Under the pieces are notes generated by a model. It searched no databases. It saw only the letters and a list, made by a program, of their open reading frames with translations, and had not been told where the DNA came from. From positions 14,221,001 to 14,285,000 of the forward strand of contig JAWQUS010000016.1 in the NCBI GenBank assembly GCA_036365455.1: DNA of 64,000 bases, written 5' to 3'. This stretch comes from Macrosoma leucophasiata. Lineage: Eukaryota; Arthropoda; Insecta; Lepidoptera; Hedylidae. Each line of letters opens with the position of its first letter. The stretch's first letter is position 1. This document shows, in pieces, positions 1-12,228 of this stretch. The translations under genes were made by a program, and so were the position numbers.

Positions 1-246
1 AGTTTTTTCAAAAACTGCAAATATAACTTTGATTATTCACTTTTACACCGAACATACATAACATACGAACATACCCTCATTCACCCAAAATATCTTTCTT
101 ACATCTGCATTACGAACGCGATTGGTAATATAATCGCTATCATCGATACACCGTATAAAATATGTCGCGCATAGATCTGGCTAAATAAATATACAACTAA
201 GTACCTCGAAGACGACTGTCTTACACTAAGCATTAATTGTATTATA

Positions 247-592
247 TTATAATTATGAAAAAAGGCATGCTAAGATGGTTCGGGCATATAGAAAGAATGT
301 CGAATGAGCGAATGACTAAACAGATATACAATGCGAATGTGGATGGTTGCAGAGGCCCAGGAAGACCAAGGCTGACCTACCATGACCAAATAGGTCGAGT
401 TCTGTCTGATGGTGGGGTCAAAAGTCTTAGGAATCGGCGTGCATGTATGAAGAGAATGTTCATCATTCTCTTCATACATGCACGCGGTAGACGAAGCACG
501 AGAGGTTTGTCAGAACCGGGATGTCTGGCGCTCTACACTCTCTGCCTACCCCGTTAGGGACCTGGCGTGAAGATACATACATACATAATTAT
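247..592 (+). pseudogene. 3' end of a LINE: RT C-terminus and CATA-tailed UTR
   Basis: The translation MLRWFGHIERMSNERMTKQI...CRGPGRPRLTYHDQI is the C-terminal tail of endonuclease/reverse transcriptase polyproteins common in Lepidoptera. The frame runs into a perfect 21-bp palindrome (438-484) and is lost. The expected 3' UTR (AGGGACCTGGCGTGAAG, read through to ATACATACATACATA) ends the copy. It is 5'-truncated, as usual for retroposed LINEs. Confidence 0.8.
438..484. repeat. perfect 21-bp inverted repeat, 5-nt loop
   Basis: Arms 438-458 and 464-484 are exactly complementary. In related LINE copies this stretch is a single non-palindromic sequence, so the second arm looks like an inverted copy of the first. 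Confidence 0.9.
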
Positions 593-1448
593 GTCTGTCT
601 GTCTGTGTCTTAGTGGTCTGACAGTTACATGTAGTGTAATTTAGGATTTTTTTTTTTTAATTTCAAAAATGTCGTCTCTCACTCTATTTTTTTTTAGGAA
701 ATGAATATTAAAATTTACAAATGTAATATGTAAGTCTTTTCCTAAACCGATAAGTATGAACATTTTGCAATGTTTTGTTATATGACTATTGATTCTGTTT
801 TTCAGGTTATCTCTTCATGTGAATAATTAATTATGTTATCTAATACACTTACATGATCGTAATGTTCTAGTAAGAGCGTTGTCCTTCCTTTGCTGTGGCA
901 CCTGGGTCTTTTGTCCCAGGAGATTGTGCGCTTGCGCTTCATTCAAATCGTCCATTTTTATTTTAAATTTAACGTTTTCAGCTTACTTTCGTTTATCTAT
1001 TACTTCTGAAAATAAAATAAATTCGATATCAGCTGACTGGATTATAATACTATCAAAGTAGGGAAGAGTGCTTCATATATGTACAGTATATTTATTAATA
1101 CTATTTACCGTTTAAAGATGTAACGCTGATCTAGTTTGTTTAGCACTCAATTGTGTTATATTTATATTTTTAATACTTTAATTCTACTTTTATCGATATC
1201 ACAATTGTGATGTCATAATAACACGGCAATAAAAGCGCAGAATATTAGATAATAAAGGAATCGAAACATACAATATGAAGTTCGGTACTTGATTGAAAAT
1301 TTTACATTAGTATTTTACTTCTCTAATCTATACCTATTCAAGAAACGCGGACAATTTTGACTTTTCCATAGAAAATTATAAAATATCTGTTTATAATGTT
1401 TCCAAATAAGTGAAACATGAGAAGTATAATCTTAAAGTAAATAGTACA
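593..1448. other. AT-rich, nothing recognised
   Basis: No ORF with family support, no repeat seen elsewhere in the window. Confidence 0.5.
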
Positions 1449-2095
1449 TATAAATAATAGGTAGTATATAATTAAAATAAAATCTTTATTATTTTTTACT
1501 TTTCAGTTTTGAAGTCGGTTTTTCTTAACGTAGTTATATTTATTTAATACTTTTTAGTTTATTGCTGCATTGCCAATTAGATTAATGTTCACATCTGTTA
1601 AATTTGTAAAATCTGACTCTTTGAGCTTCGTGACAATTAGATACCTAATTTAAAATGTTTAGGTGTGTCGATACAATATTATTACATGACTATACGAAAT
1701 CAATGAAAAAAATGTATCCACGAAGGATTAAATAAGCTGTGTTGTGTCGTCGATGAGTAAATGTGTCATTGTCACTTGTTGTCATCTTGTTGTCATGCGC
1801 ATTAGGACTATCTAGGACGTCAGTGGATTCAACGCACTGAATGACAACTCGCCGTCTTCTTATTCCCTTAGTCTGAGGTGAAAGTAAGTGAAAAAATGCT
1901 CATAAAATAAAAACTAAGGGGCTTATTTGAATCAAATTTTTATGGGACCAATTCGAAACTATTCCGCATCAAACATAAAAAGAATTACGTAAATCGGTCC
2001 AGAAATCTCGGCGAAATTCACGTACATACATAAAAAAATATATATATACCGGCCGAATTGAGAAACTTCTCGTTTTTTGAACTCGGTTAAAAATT
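1449..2095 (+). repeat. ~640-bp interspersed repeat (GAAGTCGG...CGAGTTC family)
   Basis: This runs from AATAATAGGTAGTATA through CAGTTTTGAAGTCGG to GAACTCGGTTAAAAA. A close inverted copy is at 13640-14312 and a short copy at 14604-14722. There is no long ORF. The family is unknown. Confidence 0.8.
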
Positions 2096-3348
2096 ATAAG
2101 TTTATCACCACTCAGTTTATTAAATACAAGTACTCAGTAGAGTACCCACTGACGTTATTAAAAATAGACGAATACAAAAAAAATACATCAATTTATTTCA
2201 TGATTGATACAATATTTGTATAATTTTATTATAGAAAAATCGTTATCTTTTTTAAAACATAGATAAAAAATGAGATTGAAATATATCTCAATTATGAAGT
2301 ATAAAGAGATTATGATAAAAAAGCAGTTTGTACCCGGAAGGAATATAAGTAGGTAAATGCCTTCTTAATTATAAAAAAATTAAAAAAAGTTGGTAAATAC
2401 ATCAATACTCCATTACAGGCAACTGAGTTCCGAAAATACAAAACATCGCGAAATAACTGTTTTTGTGTGTTACAGTTTTTATTTTATTTTTCTGTAAATA
2501 TGACATGGCTAAAAAATGAACAAATACATACTCGTACTTTCGGCATAAACAAATACATACTTTCGGACTCAGGAGGATAATCGCATAATTAATAGATATT
2601 ATTATGATTTAACGAACGGCTATCATTTCAAGTGTAATCTATTCGAATACTGCAACATTCAATGGATATTATCACGATAATAAATTTTAATTGCAGCATA
2701 ATGCCGACTACAAGCCATCCATGCCGACTTGTTGTGACATGTTTAATTAATTGATTCGTATTATCTTTTTAACAGCATCCTAGGTTGAAATAAGATGAAC
2801 TTTATAACCTAAAAAATAACAAAACACATACTAACACAAACTTATGCAAACAAAATTATTTAAGACAAGTTCTTATTTAACACACTCTAATCCATGAGTA
2901 TTGTACTTACAAAACAGTGTTTAAAATACAACAAGTTTTGAATATTGTATAGACAAAAAAACTGTTTAAAACTTAACAAGTTTTATATGCTGTGTAATTT
3001 TATAGGCACCTATGTAAACATTAAGATAACACATTAGATACAATTATAATTATATGTATCATTACGCAAAATTAAGCCATATTGCCAAACAAGAATAGGT
3101 ATTTATTACACACTATACACGTGTAGAGTTGTAACTACCTATTCTAAAAAAAAAACAAGTTCAATTACAAACAGTTGAGAACAAAACGTGTCAAAGATTT
3201 CAAACACTACATAAAAGTGAAAATAAATGTATAAAAATATTGTCATTTCTCATTAATAATATATATTGTTTTTTTTTCTTTTTCTTTATTTTATAAAAAA
3301 AAATATTTTGTCTAACTTACACTACCATACAACATAACTTTACTTTTA
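2096..3348. other. AT-rich, nothing recognised
   Basis: Long A and T runs, no coding signal on either strand. Confidence 0.5.
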
Positions 3349-3650
3349 TTGGTGGAAGAGTTCAAGTTGGAGGGTATAGGCATTAGGCACCACCGCACTG
3401 CCTAATCCATCTGCTGCCAAATGTTAGGTTTCAGTACCATGATGTACCGTTTAAATGTTAATATGTTTATAGCCCCATGCCCATAATGACTGTCACAGAA
3501 GTAAAACAGCTTTGGCGTCAGGGATAGGCGGGATGGCAACGCATCTGCATTTTGACCTCCAATTTTGTATAGATGTTTAAAGGATGCAGTATTCATTTAT
3601 CACCCATATGAACTGCAGGCGTGTTTGCCACCTTCGTGCATTAAAAACAA
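3349..3650 (+). repeat. SINE-1, old full-length copy
   Basis: SINE-1 is the name used here for an abundant ~290-bp element reading CTGGTGGTAGAGCTCCAGTG, GTAGGCACCACCGCATTACC, TCCGGTCAGGTGGTAATG, GCATCTGCATTTTGACC, CTGCAGTCATCACTTAACAT, GCTTGTTTGCCAC and a poly(A) tail. The tail marks it as retroposed; Pol III boxes are not clear. This copy is strongly diverged. Confidence 0.6.
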
Positions 3651-5687
3651 TTTGTTTCATTCAAATTTGAAGATTCCGGTATGGGAAAACAGCATAAGTT
3701 TCACAGATTGGGTTCAAACTTACAATTTCAAACCTTATATTTTTTATATAAAGAAAAAAAAACATCCAAACTTTTAAAGCATATTAAATAAACATTTTAT
3801 TGAGTTGATAGAGTTTTTAGTTACTTTACAATATACCTAATATGACAAAAATAACATGCCTTCAATTTCCACTAACATCTGTTTTTAATGTGTTATGTTG
3901 ATATTTGAATATTATTATTGTTATGCCTATGTACAATATGGGTGATCTAAATCGGTTATAATTTAATAACTAGTGCAATGTTAATAAAAATAGATTTTTA
4001 AGTAACATTATACTGATTCATAATTCGTCACCATTAATTTAAGGGAATTGTAAAATATTTAAATATTTATATTAGTCTTTTTCCTTTCATTTTGAAATAG
4101 ATTTATTGTTTGAAATGAACAATTAAAAAAAAAAGTAATATTTGATTTATTTGCATTAACTGCAATATGGCAACCTTAAAATAAAAAAGGAACGAATTTA
4201 ACTTTACATGTAATTTAGATATTTGCGCAGGCAGTTTCTGATAAACATTATTTCTCAGTTCGCTAATTGCAAACAAAGCAACAATAAACGTTATCGTTAA
4301 TCGAAAACATTAAAACCGAATTACCTGATAACATTAACAAAAGTCAGTCACCTGGTCAATCACACACATTAACATAATTTAAAACGCAACACACACACGT
4401 GCACTCACGCTCAATGTCAGGGTATGTACAGACAGCCGCAATTTTTATCTTTTTAACACATCGATCTTATCACTATACAGTGATCCAAGACGAGCGATGC
4501 CTTTGAGCACATGGCGAATATTGTCACCGCGGCGAGGCAAAACTACACAAGTTTCACGGCCTTGAATACAATAGGTTCCAGCATATGAACTGGTGATACC
4601 AGTTATTTTATTATACAGCTGTTACGGAGTCAGCGAAATCGTAAAATGATATGCACGGTCTATATAACAGGCTTGAAACCAGTGATTCTAATACCTACGC
4701 ACGTTAGGGCCTGTATAATCGTTTGGCGGCGCCGGCGCAGGTCGATTACGTAATATGTATGGGTTGGTGAACGGACAGTGCAGAAATATGTTTATAGCGT
4801 TTTGTGAATGTGTGCGAACGTGGATTGAATTTACTTTGAAATAAAATTGTGGATTCCCGACATCTGAGGGCACGGCAGTGCCCCCGCCAAGACGAGCCAA
4901 GCGAAACCCAAGGGCACTACCTACCCTTTCTCTAAACGTTTCGTCGTATTTTTGAACCGTAACATGGGTTTGAATGATGCCAGATACTTAAAATTTTCAA
5001 GATATCTATTCTTGTACATATTTCTCTATTTTTATATATATTTTAAATTCTCGACATTGTTGTTAAAAATTACAAAATAAATTTATTTTACGTAAACTTA
5101 AACTAACGACTGGCAAACGTTTTTAAAACAATCATTAGAAACTATTACAGCGTAAATATATACTTATTTAGTAAAGCTGTATATATTATATGTTCGACTG
5201 AAAACTAAAAGTATGCTCGCAAAAGATGATTTTTGCTTATTAAATAGGTATATTTTGTAGAGCATATTTTTCACAGGTAGAAAACCTAAAGTTGGTGTTT
5301 TGTTCGTGTCTCTACATCTACATATAATATTATTATGTACTTTTGATATGATCAAACATTAAATCGTAGCTAAATGTGATATAGTAATGATATATGTTTA
5401 AAGGTACCTACACGTATTTCTACAGTTTCTAGACAACAACAGGAAAACGTGTTCGAGTATAATGAGTAGTTTACAACTAAAGAAAATGCATGTTTGCAAA
5501 TACAAAAAGATTGCATTTTTAGATTGTAAATATTTTCATGATTGTCTTCTTATTTACGATGAAAGTTTTTAGTTTGCTAATAAAAGAAAAGTGCGAGACC
5601 GAGTTGCGTGTATAGGTTCTGCACAGCTTAACAATATGAAAAATAAATATTACTTGCTACTACGACTCACTTGGAACTGGCACTTGG
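3651..5687. other. no gene; small GC-richer patch at 4700-4920
   Basis: Mostly AT-rich. The patch around GGCGGCGCCGGCGCAGG has no ORF I can assign. Confidence 0.45.
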
Positions 5688-5744
5688 AAATGTAGATAAG
5701 TTATAGTCCTTATGGTGTGTAAGGACTATAACTTATCTACATTT
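5688..5744. repeat. perfect 25-bp inverted repeat, 7-nt loop
   Basis: Arms 5688-5712 and 5720-5744 (GATAAGTTATAGTCCTTA / TAAGGACTATAACTTATC). Confidence 0.95.
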
Positions 5745-5900
5745 TCAAGACTCTCGACTACCAACTTGACTGACGACACATCTTAGCCCATTTTCTGCTT
5801 GCATGTTTAAAAGTCCATAGAATGATTAAAAATGATAGAATGCAACGAGATTAATTAGAAAAGATACCGGGAACAAGTAGCCGGTTCCGGTTTTAAATTG

Positions 5901-6192
5901 TTTTTTTATTTTATGTAATGGAAGTGGCAAACAAGCATGCAGTTCACGTTGATGTTAAGTGATAACTGCAGCCTATAGACACGGACACAAAGACCAAGGT
6001 CACAATGCAGATGCGTTACCACTCCTGAGGCCTAAGGTAATGCTATGGTTTTGTGACTAGAATAACAGGGCCGTACATTACCACGTGACCGGAACACGAT
6101 AGTGCTGTACACTACCATTTAGCGGCAAGTGTATTAGGTAATGTGGTGGCGCCTACGCCCGCGAGATCCGTCACTGGAGCTCTACCACCAGT
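5901..6192 (-). repeat. SINE-1, full-length
   Basis: Runs from the T run (poly(A) on the minus strand) to AGCTCTACCACCAGTAA. Confidence 0.9.
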
Positions 6193-6728
6193 AATTTGAC
6201 AGCTGATATTCATGTGAGGCGTCATATGCGAAAGTGTGGTAAATTGACTTGGACAGATCAGGAACCATGCTACCGAGGGGAATATTAGTACTTTAGTACA
6301 TATAGGTAGTTCAATGGCATAATGTTACATTGTCCCGAAAACCTTCCTATACTTTGTTTAAAACGTTCCTTGCCAGGTTCTTTCATCGATCATAATTAAA
6401 AGACAATCACGTCAGTTTTATTATAACTATATTGATAAAATGTTGTTCTTAGAGACATTCTCATACAGTTTCACACTTATCTCAAGGTTATTGAGTCAAA
6501 GTTCAATAATTTTGCGTAACATTTTACAATTGACATGAATATTTATGGACTATTGACACACCACAAAGTACCAGATAAAGTTCTCAAGTAAACTAATTGA
6601 ATCATAGCAGTTGCATAGTCATTAGTAGCCTGTTAGTGAAATAACCTAATATAAACATCTTAATATATATACATTACGTGTCACAGTGTTTGTCCGCGAT
6701 GGACTCCTAAACTAATTAACCGATTTTA

Positions 6729-7057
6729 ATTGTTTTTATATTATTTCGCATTAACACATGCTTGTGAAATATATTTTATTTTTAAAGAAAAATGGAAAGA
6801 GAAATTTGACTTCAGGCGAGACTCGAACTCGCGACCTACTGGGAATCTAGTCCAGCCGCTCTTCCAATTGAGCTACTGAAGCCCTGCCCGATTTGTCAAA
6901 TCTTTCCTTCACATCTACTGCATTGCTTTATGGTAGCAGCAGCGCCATCTATTACCAACTAACTGGGAGCGGCTGGACTAGATTCCCAGTAGGTCGCGAG
7001 TTCGAGTCTCGCCTGAAGTCAAATTTTTCTTTCCATTTTTCTTTAAAAATAAAATAT
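6729..7057. mobile_element. foldback element with tRNA-like arms, 11-bp target repeats
   Basis: The 91-nt arms 6771-6861 and 6967-7057 are nearly perfect inverted copies. The direct repeat AACCGATTTTA flanks the element at 6718-6728 and 7058-7068. Each arm contains the 3' half of a tRNA-like sequence; the left arm side holds a full one. Related damaged copies are at 38132-38360, 41049-41100 and 49524-49665. Confidence 0.75.
6808..6883 (-). other. tRNA-like pseudogene inside the foldback element
   Basis: A 76-nt sequence with a 7-bp acceptor-like stem, D-arm AGCTCAATTGGAAGAGC and a perfect 5-bp T-stem GCGAG-TTCGAGT-CTCGC. The anticodon stem holds only four pairs and would present AGA, which does not agree with the short variable loop. 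It has internal promoter-like A and B boxes. It is a tRNA-derived retroposon head, not a working tRNA. Confidence 0.6.
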
Positions 7058-7266
7058 AACCGATTTTAGTCAAACTTGCACACCGTGTGCAGTTTGATCC
7101 AACTTACCAGATAGGATAGCGTACATCGCAATTTATAGTTGCAATATTATGTAAGTACCTAAATTGCACCCGTGCAAAGCCGGTGTGCAGGTAAACTATA
7201 AATATCAGAAACTTACAAATACCTAACTGCTATGTAAGAATCTGTAATTTAATTTAGAAAAATGAA

Positions 7267-7314
7267 ACACTACCATCTAACGGCATATAGGTTGGGTAAT
7301 GCGGTAGTGCCTAC
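7267..7314 (-). repeat. SINE-1, 5' fragment
   Basis: ACACTACCATCTAACGGC then GGTAATGCGGTAGTGCCTAC. Confidence 0.6.
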
Positions 7315-7980
7315 TTAGTAGACTAAGACTTCAACTCTCTTCGATCAACCCTAATATCAACCAACTGAAGAAAAATAAGAAACAGTTTCATACATCCCAT
7401 TAGATTGTTTTTATTAGATTATTTGATTTTTCACGATAATCTGTACTAGATTTAAGCTTTCATTTAAAAGAGCTCTTACTGAGTTTGTTGGGTAGCGGAG
7501 TTCTTCTCAGTAGTGACTGCACTTGGAACTCTGCTAAGTGAATAACATTGATCTTGACGAATAAGTTTTTCTTTTTCTTCCTTTATTATCATTGAAGGAA
7601 TTGAAAAATTTTATGACTATTATGTTTTAACCAAATAGTTTAAATTTTAATTTTTAATTTACTATTAATATATGATTTTTCTTTACTATATGTAATGGTT
7701 ATTCGCTCTAGGTAGTTTATGATTTATTGACGTTTTGAAAGTATCTGTAAAGATCTATTCGAAATAAAAATATTTTCTATTCTATTCTTTCTATTCTATT
7801 CTTTCTTCTTCGATAGTATAAAGGTTAATAAACTACCTACTAGCGAGAAAAGTTACAAAACTACGTTGTCTGTCAGATACTCAGTAATGTAATAGTCTTA
7901 TATTGATTATAATAGGTACCTTACACTTCTATTGCAGCATGATAACTTATTATTCATGTTTAATAATAATCAAATAATGT

Positions 7981-8142
7981 ATTTTTTTTTATGTAATTGA
8001 AGTGGCAAACAAGCATGCAGTTCACATTGATGTTAAGTGATGACTGCAGCCTATAGACACCCACACAAAGACCAAGGTCAAAATGCAAATGCGTTACCAC
8101 TCCTGAGGCCTAAGGTGTTATGCCTCTGTGCCGGAAATTACA
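7981..8142 (-). repeat. SINE-1, 5'-truncated
   Basis: Poly(A)-side half only, up to GCCTCTGTGCCGGAAATTAC. The ORFs across this stretch are repeat-derived. Confidence 0.85.
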
Positions 8143-8614
8143 TGTATGTTACTTTTTCTTTTATTTTGGGGTACCCTCAAAAATTTCGCTTTTCAAAAGG
8201 GTTCCTCTACCGAAAAACTTTGAGAAGCACTGTTCTAGCACATATGACTTTTATTGCTTCCTAAAAGGTGATTATCATTGTGGGTTACTATACCAAACGC
8301 TATTCTCCCGGTATGTGTATAAAAAATCTTTTGATAATCTTAAAGCAGAAACATCAGCACACAAAGTACAAGAATAAATTGTTTTATTGACCTTCAGTTG
8401 ATTTGAATGCGATTAGAGTATGTAGGTATACAAGTCACTTAGCATGTTAGACGTTACTTGATTATAATTTTGTATAATCAATATACGTATTATATTGGTG
8501 TCTGCCTGTACGTTTGCAGGTAGGTGCGTTTGCTTTGTCCTATACATCCGTACATTTCTAAAAATCTGTTTTTGACAATTAAGATTTTCGCAAGAAATGT
8601 AGTAAATAATTAAC

Positions 8615-8777
8615 TTTTTTTTAATTTTATGAAAGTAGCAAGCATCTCACATTGATGTTAAGTGGTGACTGCAGCCACAGAAACCACAGAAAGACCAGAG
8701 GTCAAAATGCAGATGCGTTACCACTCATGAGGCCTAAGGTGTTCTGCCTCTGTGCTGGAAATTACATTGCTGTACCT
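8615..8777 (-). repeat. SINE-1, 5'-truncated
   Basis: Half copy ending at GCTGGAAATTACATTGCTG. It is more diverged than the neighbour at 7981. Confidence 0.8.
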
Positions 8778-9747
8778 ATTTATAGACCTGTATATACCGA
8801 ACCAAAACATTCAAAGATTAGTAAAATTTAAGAAGTCATTGTTGGTAAAGTTTTTTTTATTTTATTAAAAAAAAACGGATATGTGTTGTGTAAACTGAAG
8901 CTCATAAAGATAGGCCACATATAGGAAACCCACCAATTTAATGAAACGACAAAATATTCTCTTCAACCTGCATGGCGTAGTTGTATCCGTTTGAGTAATT
9001 AGCTAGTGGGAATATCAACAAGTTACAACATATAAAGTCAAGGTTGAAAACATAAAATTGTTAATTGTTGTTACCATTCTCATAAACTGTTGAACCATCA
9101 AATTATACCATGACATCATTGGTACTTAGATATACCAACAAAATGACCTATCCGTTCATTTATTAGTTAATTCGCGTCCTTCTGTAATAATTATATCGTG
9201 TACTTTATCTCATAAAGAGGTCAAAAACAATGTACTTATTCATGTATTCATTTGAATTCATTTTGGAATGCTTTCGCATTTGCCTCATCATGTGGTCGTC
9301 ATTGCAATCCTAGAGCGTTTACGTGATGTTGTCTTTGCACCGTATGCTTCGTTTGAATTACTTGAATTACTTAATATGACAAAGAGGTACTAGGATACTA
9401 ATACGTCTTCCTACCTTTCCTCCTTATACTATGCCTATATAAAAAATATACTATGAAAATGTTGTGGCTTTTTTTCCGATTCAGAACGATGTGCCTTCAA
9501 TAGTATTATCACAATATATTCATTTTTTTTTAAATGAACATTGTCTCGAAAGCGTGAGAAATAAAGTAACCTTTGCACTACTATGTACTTATATGAAGTA
9601 TCCCTCCTTTTTATGCTGTTCCTGATGGTAATATTTAATTAATCAACTTCACATCACATCAAATCTTTTATATTCATTTGTTGACAACCTAAAATATAGA
9701 GCCAAAAATCTATGATACTAGACTTAAGTGTGGGTGGTTAGTTAATA

Positions 9748-9990
9748 TTTTTTTTAGGTGGCTAACAGCCTGCAGTTCACATGGATATTAAGTGCTGACT
9801 GCAACCTAGAGACATCTACACTAAAACCAGGGATCAAAATGCAGCGTTGCCACCCGTGAGACTATAGTTGTTTTGTCTCTGTAATAGTTGTTACCGAGCC
9901 ATACATAACCATCTAACCGACATACGATATTGCTGTACACTTACCATTTGGCGGGAGATAGATAAACGACGAGTCCCTACACTAGGTAAC
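9748..9990 (-). repeat. SINE-1, decayed
   Basis: GTGGCTAACAGCCTGCAGTT through GCTGTACACTTACCATTTGG, with many changes. Confidence 0.6.
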
Positions 9991-10303
9991 TACCACAAGT
10001 TAAATATATTAGTGGTACCAGTACAAGTGGCAAGCTCTATTGTAGTAGCAAACAAAGCATAATGAGACGACTTTGATGCAAATAATGAAGGTAATCCAAT
10101 GTGCACTCTTCACCTGTGCTACATACATAATGAAAATTAAGCAAATGCATTAAGGCATGCACATAATATCTTGTTTCTTAGGGACATTAGAAAGTTCTTT
10201 TAAATTATTATTCTCAAATAGCACCTTCCTAAATCTATAAATACATACCATCAACCACATAAGAGGACTCTGTAATCGATGATAAAAACAATAAAATTGG
10301 AGT

Positions 10304-10490
10304 ATTTTTTTTTATATAACGAAGGTAGCAAACAAGCGAGCAGTTCATGTGGATATTAAGTGATGACTGCAGCCTATAGACACCTATATAAACCAGAGGT
10401 CAAAATGCAGATGCATTGCCACTCCTAAGACCTTAGTAGCTATGTCTCTGTGGCAGTTATCACCGGGCCATAAATTACATTATGTCACCT
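10304..10490 (-). repeat. SINE-1, 5'-truncated
   Basis: GAAGGTAGCAAACAAGCGAG to ATCACCGGGCCATAAATTAC. Confidence 0.75.
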
Positions 10491-11027
10491 CACGACAATA
10501 TGTATTCTACTTTCTTCCAGCGTTCTTTTTACGTGGCGCGACCTATACCACCAGTTTTGCTGTATGCATAATTACGTATGTTAACACGATACATGTATAC
10601 GAAAATAACATTTCATACAATTTCAATTTCCTCAATTTGTACGAACAGTATGCACACCCTACGTATACTTACCCTATCTCTACTTACGGTCACACATCAC
10701 ACACACAACACGAACCGAAAGAAGTGATTTAGCGTAACTTTCGTACCCTTATTTAACACTCGCTACTAATAAGATTCATTTCTATTTTACACTATTTAAT
10801 TTTTTAAATTATTATTTATAATAATAAAAAGCAAGTCTCAACGAGTTCTAATAAACTTGTTGAGACTAGCAATTTATTTTGGATAGACGTTAGTCTCATT
10901 TTCGTTTGTATTGACTGTTCACCAAATGGGTGACCATAATTTTTTTAATTTTAATTAACTTTGGTACAAAATATTACCTATATCAAAAATGTCTAAAGTA
11001 TCGGGTTGTACATTCAATCCTGTTATA

Positions 11028-11393
11028 TATAATGGCAACCCATTATACGTCCCACTGCTGGGCACGAGTCTCTCCCCTTTTTGGGGGGAGGTCTGGAGCT
11101 TACTCCACCACGCTGCTCCAATGCGGATTGGTGGAGGGGGTGTGGGTTAGTGGCCAACCCACTGTCGGATGTTTCCAAACCGCCCATAAGGCCTCCGACA
11201 AGGTTTAACGACTGCTATCCATCGATAGCAACCGGGACCGACGGCTTAACGTGCCCTCCGAAGCACGGAAACGCGCATTTAATTTGCCACTAGCGGTCAC
11301 CCATCACACTACCCGACCGCGCCCGTAGTGCTTAACCGAGCAGATCGCTTACGATCTACACCAGCCGCTGGGCCATGCGCGCTCCTGTTACAC
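11028..11393 (+). repeat. CCCACTGCTGGGC lepidopteran repeat, long copy
   Basis: ACCCATTATACGTCCCACTG, GGCACGAGTCTCTCCCC, GAAGCACGGAAACGCGC and CCAGCCGCTGGGCCATGCGC. It is GC-rich against its surroundings. The short ORFs inside are not genes. Confidence 0.75.
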
Positions 11394-12072
11394 ATTGTAT
11401 AAAAATCAATTGCTGTTCGTTAGTCTCGCTAAAACTCGAGAACGGCTGAACGAATTTATCTTATCTTGAAATGTCCGTGGAGGTCTAGGGAAGGTTTAAA
11501 AGGTGAGAAAAATCGAATAATTGCCGGGAAAACCCTAAAAACGGCCCTTTTCTTTTCTCCATACAAACTTTTTCTCACTAAAACGTAGAGTCTATTTGAG
11601 CTTTATTGCTACTGTATAAACTTATATTAAATTACAAGCACTCACTGTTGTCTTAGCAATGTAGGTGTGTTCCTAACACAGATCACCCCCAATCACCGCA
11701 TACAGGGCAACTGACGCGCACAACACGTTGCTAGCTAATTTGCTAGCTTATTTTCAATGCTCGAAATCGCAACGCCAATAACGCCATTACCGACCAAGCC
11801 TCCGACCCGTTCGTACGTGAGGAATAATGGGGGTGATCTGTGGTTCCTAATGTCAAACCAGGGTGACGGCTCTGTTCAGGATAATTTTTTGACCCCGACT
11901 TTAAAATAGGTAGGAACAAAAACACAGCCAAATTACAATTTTTTTTGACAGGACGAAGTCTGTCGCATCCTCTAGGTCGTTAGTAATAAGAAAATATGCG
12001 GCCATCTACGCTAACTGCGAAATAACTGTTATAACAGTAGCACTAGATCTGTCTGGGGGCCGACCGCCTAAC
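11394..12072. other. probable old repeats
   Basis: Contains AACGGCTGAACGAATTTATC and two inverted CACAGATCACCCCCA motifs (11676 and 11826); the second recurs near 12755. The parent element is unknown. Confidence 0.4.
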
Positions 12073-12224
12073 TAATGCTTTCGTTTATGACGTTATCTTG
12101 TCAGTTTCGTACCGCTTTAAACATTTTGCTCTAAATTGGTATATACCTCCGGACGAAAACACTTCCAGAAAAAAGATAGACGGTGTGAAACTGACAAAAT
12201 GATGTCATAAACGAAAGCATAATA
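12073..12224. mobile_element. small MITE, 36-bp inverted repeats
   Basis: Arms ATGCTTTCGTTTATGACGTT and AATGATGTCATAAACGAAAG extend to GTCAGTTTC/GAAACTGAC. The exact target duplication is unclear. Confidence 0.65.
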
Positions 12225-12228
12225 TTTT

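Noticed and set aside
6808..6883. Functional tRNA gene
   Set aside because: The anticodon stem is imperfect, the implied anticodon AGA (Ser) conflicts with the short variable loop, and the sequence is part of a repeated foldback element.
8037..8377. Two overlapping plus-strand ORFs
   Set aside because: They are built from the antisense of a SINE-1 copy and its flank, and the same peptides recur wherever SINE-1 occurs.
10442..10732. 96-codon plus-strand ORF rich in Tyr and Thr
   Set aside because: It begins inside a SINE-1 copy and runs into anonymous AT-rich DNA; no conserved motif.
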